Below, in pieces: positions 16,265 through 24,417 of a stretch of DNA of 64,000 bases. The notes beneath the pieces were generated by a model. It worked only from the letters and a program-made list of their open reading frames with translations. It made no database searches and was not told the origin of the DNA. Source of the DNA: CAVZBW01 sp963778465 (GTDB lineage Bacteria > Actinomycetota > Acidimicrobiia > Acidimicrobiales > RAAP-2); the NCBI GenBank assembly GCA_963778465.1, contig CAVZUK010000002.1, positions 682,001 to 746,000 of the forward strand, read 5' to 3'. Each line of letters begins with the position of its first letter. Position 1 is the first letter of the stretch. The position numbers and the translations under genes were made by a program.

Positions 16265-17233
16265 GTGAAGCGCGCCTTGATCACCGGTATCACCGGGCAG
16301 GACGGGTCGTACCTGGCCGAGTTCCTCCTCGAGCAGGGTTACGAGGTCGTCGGGATGGTTCGCCGCACGAGCACCGTCAACTTCGAACGGATCGCCCACC
16401 TCCAGGACGACGTCACCATGGTGGCGGGGGACCTCCTGGACGAGGCCTCGCTGATCGCCGTCCTGCGGGACCACCGGCCGAGCGAGATCTACAACCTGGC
16501 GGCCCAGTCGTTCGTCCAGACGTCGTGGAGCCAGCCGGTGCTCACCGGGGAGACCACCGCCCTCGGCGTGACCCGGCTGCTCGACGCCATCCGGACGGTG
16601 GACCCCGACGTCCGCTTCTACCAGGCGAGCTCGTCGGAGATGTTCGGAAAGGTGCACGAGGTCCCCCAGCGCGAGACCACGCCCTTCTACCCACGCAGCC
16701 CCTACGGGGTGGCCAAGGTCTACGGCCATTGGATCACCGTGAACTACCGGGAGAGCTACGGGCTGCACGCCTCCTCGGGGATGCTGTTCAACCACGAGTC
16801 GCCCCGCAGGGGGCTCGAGTTCCTGCCGCGCAAGGTGTCCAACGGGGTGGCGCGGATCGTCTGCGGCCTGCAGGAGAAGCTGGCGCTCGGCAACCTGGAG
16901 GCGCAGCGCGACTGGGGCTTCGCGGGCGACTACGTCCGTGCGATGTGGCTCATGCTCCAGCAGGACGCGCCCGAGGACTACGTCGTGGCGACCGGCGAGA
17001 CCCATTCGGTGCGGGAGTTCTGCGAGCTGGCCTTCGCCGCGGCCGATCTCGACTGGGAGCAGTACGTGGTCGTGGACCCGAGGTTCCTGCGCCCGGCCGA
17101 GGTGGACCTGCTCGTCGGCGACGCCACCAAGGCCCGCGAGCGCCTCGGCTGGGAGCGCGAGGTCGACTTCCCCCGGCTGGTCCAGATGATGGTCGAGGCG
17201 GACCTGGCGCTGGTGCGGCAGCAGATGCGCTGA
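16265..17233 (+). CDS. gmd: GDP-mannose 4,6-dehydratase
   Basis: About 322 residues, an extended short-chain dehydrogenase converting GDP-D-mannose to GDP-4-keto-6-deoxy-D-mannose, precursor of fucose, rhamnose or perosamine. ALITGITGQDGSYLAEFLLE is the NADP-binding Gly motif with the family's GITGQDGSYL signature. Then come RRTSTVNFERI, NLAAQSFVQTSW, the catalytic SSSEMFGKV, and YxxxK in SPYGVAKVYGHW. NHESPRRG and RDWGFAGDYVRAMW are also diagnostic. GTG 16262 is an alternative start. It is divergent from the glycosyltransferase gene, and together they suggest deoxysugar-containing surface polymer synthesis. The ccdA start follows 7 bp after the stop. Confidence 0.95.
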   Translation: MKRALITGITGQDGSYLAEFLLEQGYEVVGMVRRTSTVNFERIAHLQDDVTMVAGDLLDEASLIAVLRDHRPSEIYNLAAQSFVQTSWSQPVLTGETTALGVTRLLDAIRTVDPDVRFYQASSSEMFGKVHEVPQRETTPFYPRSPYGVAKVYGHWITVNYRESYGLHASSGMLFNHESPRRGLEFLPRKVSNGVARIVCGLQEKLALGNLEAQRDWGFAGDYVRAMWLMLQQDAPEDYVVATGETHSVREFCELAFAAADLDWEQYVVVDPRFLRPAEVDLLVGDATKARERLGWEREVDFPRLVQMMVEADLALVRQQMR

Positions 17234-17240
17234 GGCCCCG

Positions 17241-18053
17241 GTGGCCGCCAGCATCACCGCCTCCCCGCTCGGCATCCTGGTGGCCTTCGGCGCCGGGATG
17301 CTCTCGTTCCTGTCTCCCTGCGTCCTTCCCCTGGTCCCCGGCTACGTCTCGATGGTGTCGGGGCTCTCGGCGGCCGAGCTCGAGTCGGCCCGCGACCAGT
17401 CGAAAGCCTCGCTGCGGCCGCTGCTCCGCGGCATCGGGCTCTTCGTCGCGGGGTTCACCCTCGTCTTCACGGCGCTCGGCGCCGCCGCGTCGGGCCTCGG
17501 GCACCTGCTCGGCACCGACAAGCAGGTCCTGACCACCGCGGCGGGGGCGGTCGTCGTGGTGTTCGGCCTGGTGCTCGTCGTCGGCGCCCTGCCCGCCAAC
17601 GTGTGGACCAGGACCGGGTCGCTCGTCACGGCCGGGGCCGGTCGCCTGGTCCAGGAGCGGCGGTTCCCGATCCGACCCTCTGCGCTCGGGGTCTGGGCCG
17701 CCCCGGTGATGGGCATGGCCTTCGCCTTCGCCTGGACCCCGTGCATCGGCCCGGTCCTCGGGGCGGTGCTCGGGCTGGCGGCGACGCGGTCAACCTTGGC
17801 CGGCGGCGTCGTCCTGCTGATCGCCTACTCGCTCGGGCTCGGGGTCCCCTTCCTGCTCACGGGGCTCGCCTTCGGCCGGCTCACCTCCCTGTACGGCCGG
17901 GCCCGGCGCAAGCTGTGGATCGTCCACCTGATCGGCGGGGCGGTGCTGGTGGCCTTCGGCGTGCTCCTTCTCACCGACCAGCTGGGGTGGATGGCTTCGG
18001 AGGTCTCGAACGTGATGCGCGACCTCGGGCTCGGCCGCCTGACGACGAGCTGA
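17241..18053 (+). CDS. ccdA: CcdA, thiol-disulfide transporter of cytochrome c maturation
   Basis: A 270-residue membrane protein of the DsbD/CcdA family that carries electrons from cytoplasmic thioredoxin across the membrane to keep apocytochrome and CcmG thiols reduced. It has about six helices. The paired cysteines are in MLSFLSPCVLPLVPGY (helix 1) and FAWTPCIGPVLGAVL (helix 4), the two conserved P-C motifs. Start GTG 17241 is 7 bp after gmd. It opens a run of cytochrome c genes reaching 25.4 kb, so its role in System I maturation is well supported by context. Confidence 0.93.
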   Translation: MAASITASPLGILVAFGAGMLSFLSPCVLPLVPGYVSMVSGLSAAELESARDQSKASLRPLLRGIGLFVAGFTLVFTALGAAASGLGHLLGTDKQVLTTAAGAVVVVFGLVLVVGALPANVWTRTGSLVTAGAGRLVQERRFPIRPSALGVWAAPVMGMAFAFAWTPCIGPVLGAVLGLAATRSTLAGGVVLLIAYSLGLGVPFLLTGLAFGRLTSLYGRARRKLWIVHLIGGAVLVAFGVLLLTDQLGWMASEVSNVMRDLGLGRLTTS

Positions 18054-18070
18054 GGCCTCTGGCTTCCTGC

Positions 18071-18101
18071 TTGGACCCTCCGGGGTGGACCCTCGTAGCA
18101 T
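18071..18101 (+). promoter_or_regulatory. Possible promoter of ccmABCDEFGHI
   Basis: TTGGAC (18071-18076) and TAGCAT (18096-18101) are 19 bp apart, 14 nt before the chosen ccmA ATG. The spacing is slightly long. Confidence 0.35.
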
Positions 18102-18114
18102 GTCGCGGAAGGCC

Positions 18115-18837
18115 ATGGCCCCCGCTGTCCAACTCCGTTCCGCCGTCGCGCTCGCCGGCCGGTTCCCCGCTCTCTCCGGCGTCGATCTGACCCTCGAGCC
18201 GGGCGAAGTCGTCTCCCTGGTCGGACCCAACGGCGCGGGCAAGACCAGCGTCCTGCGGGCCTGCGCCGGGCTGCTCACGGTGAGCTCGGGCACCATCGAG
18301 GTCCTGGGCCACGACCTGCGTGACGACCCCTCGGCCGCCCGCCGGCAGCTGGGCTTCCTCGGGCACGCGGTGCCCCTCTACGACGAGCTGACCACGACGG
18401 AGAACCTGCGCTTCGCGGTGCGCGCCGCGGGCGCGCCGACCGATCGGGTGGACGCCGCCATGGAACGCTTGGGCCTCGTCGGACGTCTGCGCCGCACGGT
18501 CGTCGGTCGGCTGTCGGCGGGTCAGCGACGCCGGGTGGCCCTCGCCGTCCTCGTGGCCCGCAGGCCGCCGCTGTGGCTGCTCGACGAGCCCCACGGCAGC
18601 CTCGACGCAGATGGACGCCGGGTGCTCGACGCCCTGGTCGGTGAGGCGGCGGACGACGGTGCGGCGGTCATCCTCGCCTCCCACGAGCTCGAGGTGGCCA
18701 CCCCGATGGTCGACCGGGTGGTGTCGATGGCCGGCGGCCGGGTGGTGGAGGAGCGACCCGGTGGCCGCGGCCGGACCCTTCGCGCCGTCGAAGCGGAGCC
18801 GCCGGACGTGCCCATGGGGAGGGGCCATGTTGCGTGA
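18115..18837 (+). CDS. ccmA: Heme exporter ATP-binding protein CcmA
   Basis: About 240 residues, the ABC ATPase that drives heme handling by the CcmBCD membrane complex during System I cytochrome c maturation. Walker A is LVGPNGAGKTS, the Q-loop region is LGFLGHAVPLYDELT, the signature is GRLSAGQRRRVALA, Walker B is LWLLDEPHGSLD, and the switch His is in ILASHE. ATG 18115 is chosen because GGAAGG precedes it; GTG 18085 and ATG 18100 are in frame or close. Its 3' end overlaps ccmB by 11 bases, so the two are translated together. Confidence 0.92.
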   Translation: MAPAVQLRSAVALAGRFPALSGVDLTLEPGEVVSLVGPNGAGKTSVLRACAGLLTVSSGTIEVLGHDLRDDPSAARRQLGFLGHAVPLYDELTTTENLRFAVRAAGAPTDRVDAAMERLGLVGRLRRTVVGRLSAGQRRRVALAVLVARRPPLWLLDEPHGSLDADGRRVLDALVGEAADDGAAVILASHELEVATPMVDRVVSMAGGRVVEERPGGRGRTLRAVEAEPPDVPMGRGHVA

Positions 18838-19495
18838 CGCACTGCTCGTGGCGGGCAAGGACCTGCGCATCGAGCTGCGCTCCCGGGTGGCGCTCTGGCA
18901 GCTGCTGCCCTTTGCGGTCCTCGCGCTGATGCTGTTCGCCTTCGCCCTCGGGCCCGGACCCGACGTGCTGCGCAAGTCGGCACCCGGCCTGCTGTGGCTG
19001 GCGGTGCTCTTCTGCACCGTCCTCGCGACCCAGCGCAGCTTCGCCATCGAGTCTGGCGAGGGGACGCGTGACGGGTTGCGACTCTCGGGCATCGATCCCG
19101 CCGGCGTCTTCCTCGGGAAGGCCGCTGCCGTCGGGCTCCAGCTGATCGTCCTCCAGGCGGTGCTCTGGGCGGGGATCGCCCTGCTCTTCGACGTCCGGGT
19201 GCAGACGGTCTGGCTGGCCGTCGTCGCGTCGCTGCTCGCCACGGTGGGCCTTGCGTCGGCAGGCGTGATCTACGGCGCGCTCTCCGCCGGGCTGCGGGTG
19301 CGCGAGACGCTGCTCCCCCTGCTCGTGCTGCCGATCGTGGCACCGGTCCTCCTGGCGGGGTCGAGGGCGTGGACCGCCGCCGCCGCCGGCTCGGTCGCCA
19401 CCGGGGTCTCGTGGCTGCGGATACTCGGCCCCTTCGCCGCCGTGTACCTGGTCGTGGGCGTCGTCCTCTACGGGCCGCTGCAGGAGACCGGGTGA
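18827..19495 (+). CDS. ccmB: Heme exporter membrane protein CcmB
   Basis: A 222-residue protein with six predicted membrane helices (for example LLPFAVLALMLFAFALG, LLWLAVLFCTVLATQ and GPFAAVYLVVGVVLYG). QRSFAIESGEGTRDGL after the second helix matches the CcmB pattern. It forms the membrane part of the CcmAB ABC complex that releases holo-CcmE. ATG 18827 has GGGGAGGGG upstream and overlaps ccmA; its stop overlaps the GTG of ccmC (GTGA). Confidence 0.9.
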   Translation: MLRDALLVAGKDLRIELRSRVALWQLLPFAVLALMLFAFALGPGPDVLRKSAPGLLWLAVLFCTVLATQRSFAIESGEGTRDGLRLSGIDPAGVFLGKAAAVGLQLIVLQAVLWAGIALLFDVRVQTVWLAVVASLLATVGLASAGVIYGALSAGLRVRETLLPLLVLPIVAPVLLAGSRAWTAAAAGSVATGVSWLRILGPFAAVYLVVGVVLYGPLQETG

Positions 19496-20340
19496 CGCCC
19501 GAGGTCCCCACCGTGAAGCCGGCGCCGAGATGGGTCCGCCCGGTCGGGATCCTCGGCCTCGTCACCGCCGCGCTCACGGTGTGGTTGGGCCTCTGGGTGA
19601 CGCCGCCGGACAAGGTCCAGGGCAACGTCGTCCGCCTGGTGTACCTGCACCCACCGCTGGCCTGGGTGGCGCTCTACCTGGCCTTCGGGCTGGCCGCACT
19701 CTCGAGCCTCCTGTACCTGTGGCGGCGCACCCGTTCCATGTTCTGGGACCGGCTGGCGGCCGCCTCGGTCGAGGTCGGTGTGGTCTTCAACGTGCTGACG
19801 CTCGTCACGGGGTCCATCTGGGGACGTCCCACCTGGGGGGTCTGGTGGACCTGGGACGCCCGGCTGACGAGCACGGCCCTGCTGCTCGTGCTCTTCCTCG
19901 GCTACATGGCGCTGCGCAGGGTGCCGGCCGAGCCGGGGGTCCGGGCCAAGCGCTGCGCGGTGGCGGCGCTGGTCGCCTTCGTGGACGTGCCCATCGTCCA
20001 CTTCTCCGTGGTCTGGTGGCAGACGCTGCACCAGGGGGCGACGGTGCTCAACTCGGACCTCCAGCCCACCATCCACGGCTCGATGGCCTGGACCCTGCTG
20101 CTCGGGTTCGTCGCCTTCACCCTCGTCTTCGTCTGGATGGTGGCCGTCCGCTACCGGGTCGAGCTGCTCCGGGACGAGATCGGCGAGCAGGACTACGAGA
20201 TCTCCCTCGCCGAGCGCCAGGCGGAGGGCGCCGGCGACCCGCCGCTGCTGGTGCCCGGCCCGCCCGTCGAAGGGGCGCGGCCGTCGCTCGCGGTCGAGAA
20301 CGACTCCGTGCCGGCCTCCACGACGGGGGTCCCGAGGTGA
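19492..20340 (+). CDS. ccmC: Heme-handling membrane protein CcmC
   Basis: A 282-residue membrane protein with about six helices that loads heme onto CcmE. The tryptophan-rich periplasmic loop GRPTWGVWWTWDARLTS is the WWD domain of the heme-handling family; periplasmic His residues occur in LVYLHPPLAWV and IVHFSVVWWQTLHQG. The C-terminal ~45 residues form a charged cytoplasmic tail longer than in enterobacterial CcmC. It starts at GTG 19492, overlapping the ccmB stop, and ends overlapping the small ccmD-like gene (GTGA). Confidence 0.93.
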   Translation: MTPEVPTVKPAPRWVRPVGILGLVTAALTVWLGLWVTPPDKVQGNVVRLVYLHPPLAWVALYLAFGLAALSSLLYLWRRTRSMFWDRLAAASVEVGVVFNVLTLVTGSIWGRPTWGVWWTWDARLTSTALLLVLFLGYMALRRVPAEPGVRAKRCAVAALVAFVDVPIVHFSVVWWQTLHQGATVLNSDLQPTIHGSMAWTLLLGFVAFTLVFVWMVAVRYRVELLRDEIGEQDYEISLAERQAEGAGDPPLLVPGPPVEGARPSLAVENDSVPASTTGVPR

Positions 20341-20507
20341 GCTACGTCGACGCGGGCTACGCCATCGGCCTCACGACCCTCGCGGTGTACGCCGTCTCGC
20401 TCATGCTGCGCCGTCGCCGGCTGGAGCGTGCCGTGGAACGGCTCCGTGCCCCCGCCGAGGGAGCCGAGCGGGTCGCGGCGGGCCGGGACGAGGGCGCCGC
20501 CGGATGA
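20337..20507 (+). CDS. ccmD: CcmD-like small heme exporter protein
   Basis: A 56-residue protein with one N-terminal membrane helix (YAIGLTTLAVYAVSLML) followed by a basic, then charged helix (RRRRLERAVERLRAPAE). Size, topology and position between ccmC and ccmE identify it as CcmD, which tethers CcmE to CcmABC. GTG 20337 overlaps the ccmC stop. Its TGA overlaps an ATG at 20504 that opens the disturbed ccmE leader. Confidence 0.8.
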   Translation: MSYVDAGYAIGLTTLAVYAVSLMLRRRRLERAVERLRAPAEGAERVAAGRDEGAAG

Positions 20508-20572
20508 CCTCCCAGACGACCCACTCCACCCCGGAGGCGGGCTCGCCGGCCGCTGACACCAGGGCGCTGGCA

Positions 20573-20617
20573 GACGGGCGCTGGCACGACGGGCGCTGGC
20601 ACGACGGGCGCTGGCAC
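20573..20617. repeat. Three exact 15-bp tandem units at the ccmD-ccmE junction
   Basis: GACGGGCGCTGGCAC occurs at 20573-20587, 20588-20602 and 20603-20617. At 15 bp, copy-number change keeps frame. The array lies in the N-terminal region of ccmE, where the frame set by ATG 20504 does not match the frame of the conserved domain. Confidence 0.9.
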
Positions 20618-20684
20618 GACGGCCGCCGGGACACCGACGCCGGCCGTCACGGCGTCCCGTCGCCGCTCCCGCTCGCGAACCCGG

Positions 20685-21098
20685 GTGCGCCTCGCCCTGG
20701 CCGGCATGGTCCTCGCCGCGGCGCTCGTGTTCCTCCTCGTCGAGGGCCTCGGCAGCTCGCTCGACTACTTCGACACGGTCGACCAGGCCCTGACCCACCG
20801 CGCCAGCCTGGGCACGTCCACGTTCCGCCTGGAGGGCGTGGTGGTCCCCGGCTCCGTGCGCCGCACCGAGCTCGGGGCCGACTTCGCCGTGTCGGGCTCG
20901 AACGGGCAGGTGCAGGTGCACAACACCGGCAGCCCCCCTCAGCTCTTCCAGCCGAACATCCCGGTCGTCGTCGTCGGGCACTTCACGTCCCCCCACTCGA
21001 ACCTCTTCGTCTCCGACCAGATCATGGTCAAGCACTCGTCGAGCTACATCGCCGGTCATCCCGGTCGCGTGCAGGCGCCCAATGGCTCGGTCCGCTGA
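20685..21098 (+). CDS. ccmE: Heme chaperone CcmE (N-terminus uncertain)
   Basis: 137 residues from GTG 20685. A single membrane anchor (LALAGMVLAAALVFLLVEGLG) is followed by the periplasmic beta-barrel of CcmE. MVKHSSSYIAG holds the heme-attaching His and the following Tyr (H-x3-Y), the hallmark motif. CcmE carries heme covalently from CcmC to CcmF. The 5' end is odd. ATG 20504 overlaps the ccmD stop as if coupled, but it reads a different frame; the conserved frame has no ATG upstream, only a codon run giving a basic RRRSRSRTRVR before the helix. Either a base is missing or extra near 20510-20680, or translation begins at GTG 20685 without a basic N-terminus. Confidence 0.85.
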   Translation: MRLALAGMVLAAALVFLLVEGLGSSLDYFDTVDQALTHRASLGTSTFRLEGVVVPGSVRRTELGADFAVSGSNGQVQVHNTGSPPQLFQPNIPVVVVGHFTSPHSNLFVSDQIMVKHSSSYIAGHPGRVQAPNGSVR

Positions 21099-21128
21099 CG
21101 CCGACCCTGGCTCGGACGTGATCCTGTC

Positions 21129-23288
21129 TTGAACGCGGTCCTCGGACACCTCGGCGTCTGGCTGGGCTTCGCGGCCTCGCTCGTCGGCCTCGGCGTCGCC
21201 GCCGTCGGGCTCCTCTCGGGCCCGCGGGCGGCGGACGGGACGCGTGCGCGGCCCGGAGTGGGGCTGCTCGACGCTCGCCCCTACGCCCCGGTCGCCCTAC
21301 TGGGCGCGGTGGTCGCGGTCGTCGCGATGGAGCACGCCCTCGTCACCCACGACTTCAGCATCGCCTACGTGGCGGACAACAACGCCCGGGCCACGCCGCT
21401 CATCTACTCGATCACGGGCCTGTGGTCGGCGCTGGCGGGGTCGATCCTGCTGTGGGGCCTGATGCTGACCGTCTTCGGCGTCGCCCTCATCTGGTACTAC
21501 CGGCGGCGCGCGGCCGACCTCGTCGTCCGGTGGGCCAGCCTCGTCATGTTCGCCGTGGCGGCCTTCTTCTTCGGCCTGATGGTCGGGCCCTCCGACCCCT
21601 TTCAGACGGTCCCGGGAACGGCGCCCCTCACCGGGGCGGGCCCCAACGCCCTCCTGCAGGACAACCCGCTCGTGGCGATCCACCCCCCGCTGCTGTACCT
21701 CGGGTTCGTCGGGTTCACCGTGCCCTTCGCCTTCACCATCGGCATGCTGGTCACCGGCCGGGTGGGCGAGGGCTGGCACTACGAGACGCGCCGCTGGACG
21801 CTGCTCGCCTGGACCCTGCTCTCCGTCGGGATCGTCCTCGGCGCGTGGTGGTCCTACCAGGTGCTCGGCTGGGGCGGGTTCTGGGGCTGGGACCCGGTGG
21901 AGAACGCGGCGCTCATGCCGTGGCTCTGCGGGACCGCCTATCTGCATTCCATCCTGGTGCAAGAACGTCGCGGGCTGCTGCGGGTGTGGAACATGTCCCT
22001 CTCGATCGCGACGTTCGCCCTGACTATCCTCGGGACCTTCCTGACGCGCTCGGGCGTCATCCAGTCGGTCCACGCCTTCAGCGAGTCCGACCTCGGCCCG
22101 TTGCTCATCGGGTTCTTCATCGCCGTGGTCGTCGTGGGCTTCGGGCTCATCGCCTGGCGGGGGGACCGGCTCCGCTCGCCGGGGGGCATCGATGCGCCGC
22201 TCGGGCGGGAGGGGGCCTTCGTCCTCAACAACCTCCTGTTCGTCGGCTTCGCCTTCGTCGTCCTGCTCGGCACGCTCTTCCCGCTCCTGTACCAGGCGCT
22301 CGAGAACCAGACCGTGACGGTCGGCGCCCCCTACTTCAACGTGGTGGCGGTGCCGGTCGCCCTGGGGCTCCTCCTCCTCATGGCGATCGCCCCCGCCCTC
22401 TCCTGGCGCAAGGTCGACGCCGGGGTGCTCTGGCACCGGTTGGTGGTGCCGGCGTGGGTGGGCGCGCTCACCGTCGTGTGCTGTGTGATCGCCGGCGTCC
22501 GGGGCGTCGGGCCGCTGCTCGCGTTCGGCCTCGGCGGGTTCGCCGCCGCATCGGCGGTCCGGTCGTTGGTCCTCTCGGTGCGCACGGCCGTCCGGCACGG
22601 CGACGGCGCCTGGCGGGGCCTCGTCGGGAGGGCCAACGGCGGGATGGTCGTCCATCTCGGCGTGGTGGTGATGGCGGTCGGGATCACCGCGGCGTCCTCG
22701 TTCACCCAGCGGGGCGAGGTGGCGCTGGCCAAGGGCCAGTCCGCCGTGTTCGACGGACGCACCATCACCTACCAGGGGATTCGGACGGTCTCCACCCCGG
22801 CCCGGCAGGCCAGCGAGGCCGTCGTCCTGGTGGACGGCGGCGGCCCGTTCCTGCCGGCCACGAGCCAGTACGGGGGGCCGGCGTCGGAGGTGGTGGGCAC
22901 CCCCGCCATCGACTCGAGCTTCACCGGCGACGTCTACCTGACCCTCGACCAGGCCGGCACCACCGGTGCATCGGGCGGGGAGGCGGTGCCCGGCCTGCGC
23001 CCCGGCGAGGTCGCCATCGGGGTCGTCGTCGAGCCGCTCGTGGCGTGGATCTGGGTGGGCGGGCTGATCGTCGGGATCGGGGGAGTGCTGGCCCTCGTGC
23101 CCGGTCGACGGCGCAGGCCCACCGACCCGGTGTCGGCTCCGGCGGGATCGCGCCGTTTCGACAGCGGGGCCGGTGACGACGGCGACGGCCGGGGCGGGCC
23201 CGACGGGGACCTCCGGCGGGGCGTGGCCGGGGAGGGGCGTCGGGAGGGCGAGAAGCCCGTACCGGTGCCGGAGAGGATCGGCTCGTGA
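21129..23288 (+). CDS. ccmF: Cytochrome c heme lyase subunit CcmF
   Basis: A 719-residue membrane protein with more than ten helices that joins heme to apocytochrome c in the CcmFH complex. The WWD domain is in LGWGGFWGWDPVENAALMPW. Conserved His residues are in DNPLVAIHPPLLYLG and TAYLHSILVQERRG. GTFLTRSGVIQSVHAFSESD is a strong family signature. Length is somewhat above the usual ~650 because of a polar C-terminal tail. It starts with TTG 21129, 30 bp after ccmE; its stop overlaps the GTG of ccmG. Confidence 0.95.
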   Translation: MNAVLGHLGVWLGFAASLVGLGVAAVGLLSGPRAADGTRARPGVGLLDARPYAPVALLGAVVAVVAMEHALVTHDFSIAYVADNNARATPLIYSITGLWSALAGSILLWGLMLTVFGVALIWYYRRRAADLVVRWASLVMFAVAAFFFGLMVGPSDPFQTVPGTAPLTGAGPNALLQDNPLVAIHPPLLYLGFVGFTVPFAFTIGMLVTGRVGEGWHYETRRWTLLAWTLLSVGIVLGAWWSYQVLGWGGFWGWDPVENAALMPWLCGTAYLHSILVQERRGLLRVWNMSLSIATFALTILGTFLTRSGVIQSVHAFSESDLGPLLIGFFIAVVVVGFGLIAWRGDRLRSPGGIDAPLGREGAFVLNNLLFVGFAFVVLLGTLFPLLYQALENQTVTVGAPYFNVVAVPVALGLLLLMAIAPALSWRKVDAGVLWHRLVVPAWVGALTVVCCVIAGVRGVGPLLAFGLGGFAAASAVRSLVLSVRTAVRHGDGAWRGLVGRANGGMVVHLGVVVMAVGITAASSFTQRGEVALAKGQSAVFDGRTITYQGIRTVSTPARQASEAVVLVDGGGPFLPATSQYGGPASEVVGTPAIDSSFTGDVYLTLDQAGTTGASGGEAVPGLRPGEVAIGVVVEPLVAWIWVGGLIVGIGGVLALVPGRRRRPTDPVSAPAGSRRFDSGAGDDGDGRGGPDGDLRRGVAGEGRREGEKPVPVPERIGS

Positions 23289-23873
23289 GCGCGTCGACGA
23301 CGGACACCCGCCCGGCCAAGTCGCGCCGGCCCCGCCGCATGGTGCGTTGGGCCGCGCTGGTCGCCGCGGCCGTGCTCGCGGCCGTGGCCATCTTCGTGGC
23401 GACGCGTCCGTCGAGCCAGGCCACCGCCGTGCAGTCGCCGCTGCTCGGCCAGCGCGCTCCGGGCTTCTCGGAGACCTCTTTCTCGGGCCACGACCTGAAG
23501 CTCTCGGACTACCGGGGGCGCTACGTCCTGATCAACTTCTTCGCCAGCTGGTGCCCACCGTGCCAGGAGGAGGAGCCCAACCTGGTCAAGTTCGCCTTCC
23601 AGCAGGGCAACGACCCCAACGGCGCGGCGGTGGTGAGCGTGGTCTTTGACGACCCCAACGCCGCGGCGCGCCAAATTCGTCGAGAACTGGGGTGCCACCT
23701 GGCCGACGATCCCGGATCCCGGCGGGCTCATCGCCTCCGCCTACGGGGTCACTGCGCCTCCGACCACCTTCCTCATCTCCCCGGACGGCGTGGTCGTCGG
23801 CGAGGAGACCGGGCCGGTGACGGTGGCCCAGCTCGACCAATTGCTCTCGGTGACGCGCCACCATGTCGGCTGA
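23285..23873 (+). pseudogene. ccmG: CcmG/DsbE-type thioredoxin with an internal +1 frameshift
   Basis: The first ~130 codons encode a basic N-terminus, a membrane anchor (ALVAAAVLAAVAIFVAT) and a thioredoxin fold with FFASWCPPCQEEEPNL. At 23672-23678 (cCAAATTCg) the frame breaks. Frame 1 runs on as Arg-rich nonsense to 23884. The +1 frame gives the expected remainder: FVENWGATWPTIPDPGG, the cis-Pro region VTAPPTTFLI and SPDGVVVGEETGPVT, ending at TGA 23873, which overlaps ccmH as operon genes do. One base too many in the AAA run explains it. CcmG reduces apocytochrome thiols, so a real null would matter; sequencing error or slippage are possible. Confidence 0.8.
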
Positions 23874-24417
23874 CGTCGCCGTGACCTCTGCCAGCGGGCC
23901 GGCGCGCGCCAGGAGCCTCGTGACCCGACACCGGGGACCCCGATGGCTCGGACCCCTGCTCCTCCTCGCCGTGCTCGGCGTGGCGCTCCTGATCGGGAGC
24001 GGAGCCCTGGACTCCGCTCCGACCACGGCGAGCCAGCGTGCCCATGCGCTCGAGACGCAGATCCGCTGCCCGAGCTGCGTGGACGTGTCGGTGGCCGACT
24101 CGGCTGCGGCCACCGCGGTCTCGCTGCGCACGCAGATCCTCGACTGGGTGCGGCAGGGCTGGAGCGACCAGGAGATCAAGAACGCCCTCGTCGCACGCTA
24201 CGGCCTGAGCATCCTCCTCGAGCCCCCGACGAGCGGCCTGACGGCGGTGGTGTGGATCGTCCCGGCGGTCGGTGGGGCGGCGGCGTTCGCCGTGGTCGGC
24301 ACCGTCTTTTGGCGCCGCTCCCGGGACCTGCGTGCCCTCCAGCGGGCGACGGCGGAGGGCGACCCGGAGGCGGGGGACGGGGCGGGAACGCCGAGCCCGG
24401 GTGAGACGGTGCGCTGA
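23863..24417 (+). CDS. ccmH: CcmH/NrfF-type apocytochrome thiol reductase
   Basis: A 184-residue protein with an N-terminal membrane anchor (LGPLLLLAVLGVALLIGSG) and the redox motif RCPSCVDVSVADSAAATA, the RC(x)2C...S family signature near residue 68. It continues LRTQILDWVRQGWSDQEIKNALVARYG, then a second helix (VVWIVPAVGGAAAFAVVGTVF). It works with CcmG and CcmF on the outer membrane face, presenting apocytochrome Cys-X-X-Cys-His for heme attachment. ATG 23863 overlaps the end of the +1-frame ccmG; the stop overlaps the next start (TGATG). Confidence 0.92.
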   Translation: MSADVAVTSASGPARARSLVTRHRGPRWLGPLLLLAVLGVALLIGSGALDSAPTTASQRAHALETQIRCPSCVDVSVADSAAATAVSLRTQILDWVRQGWSDQEIKNALVARYGLSILLEPPTSGLTAVVWIVPAVGGAAAFAVVGTVFWRRSRDLRALQRATAEGDPEAGDGAGTPSPGETVR

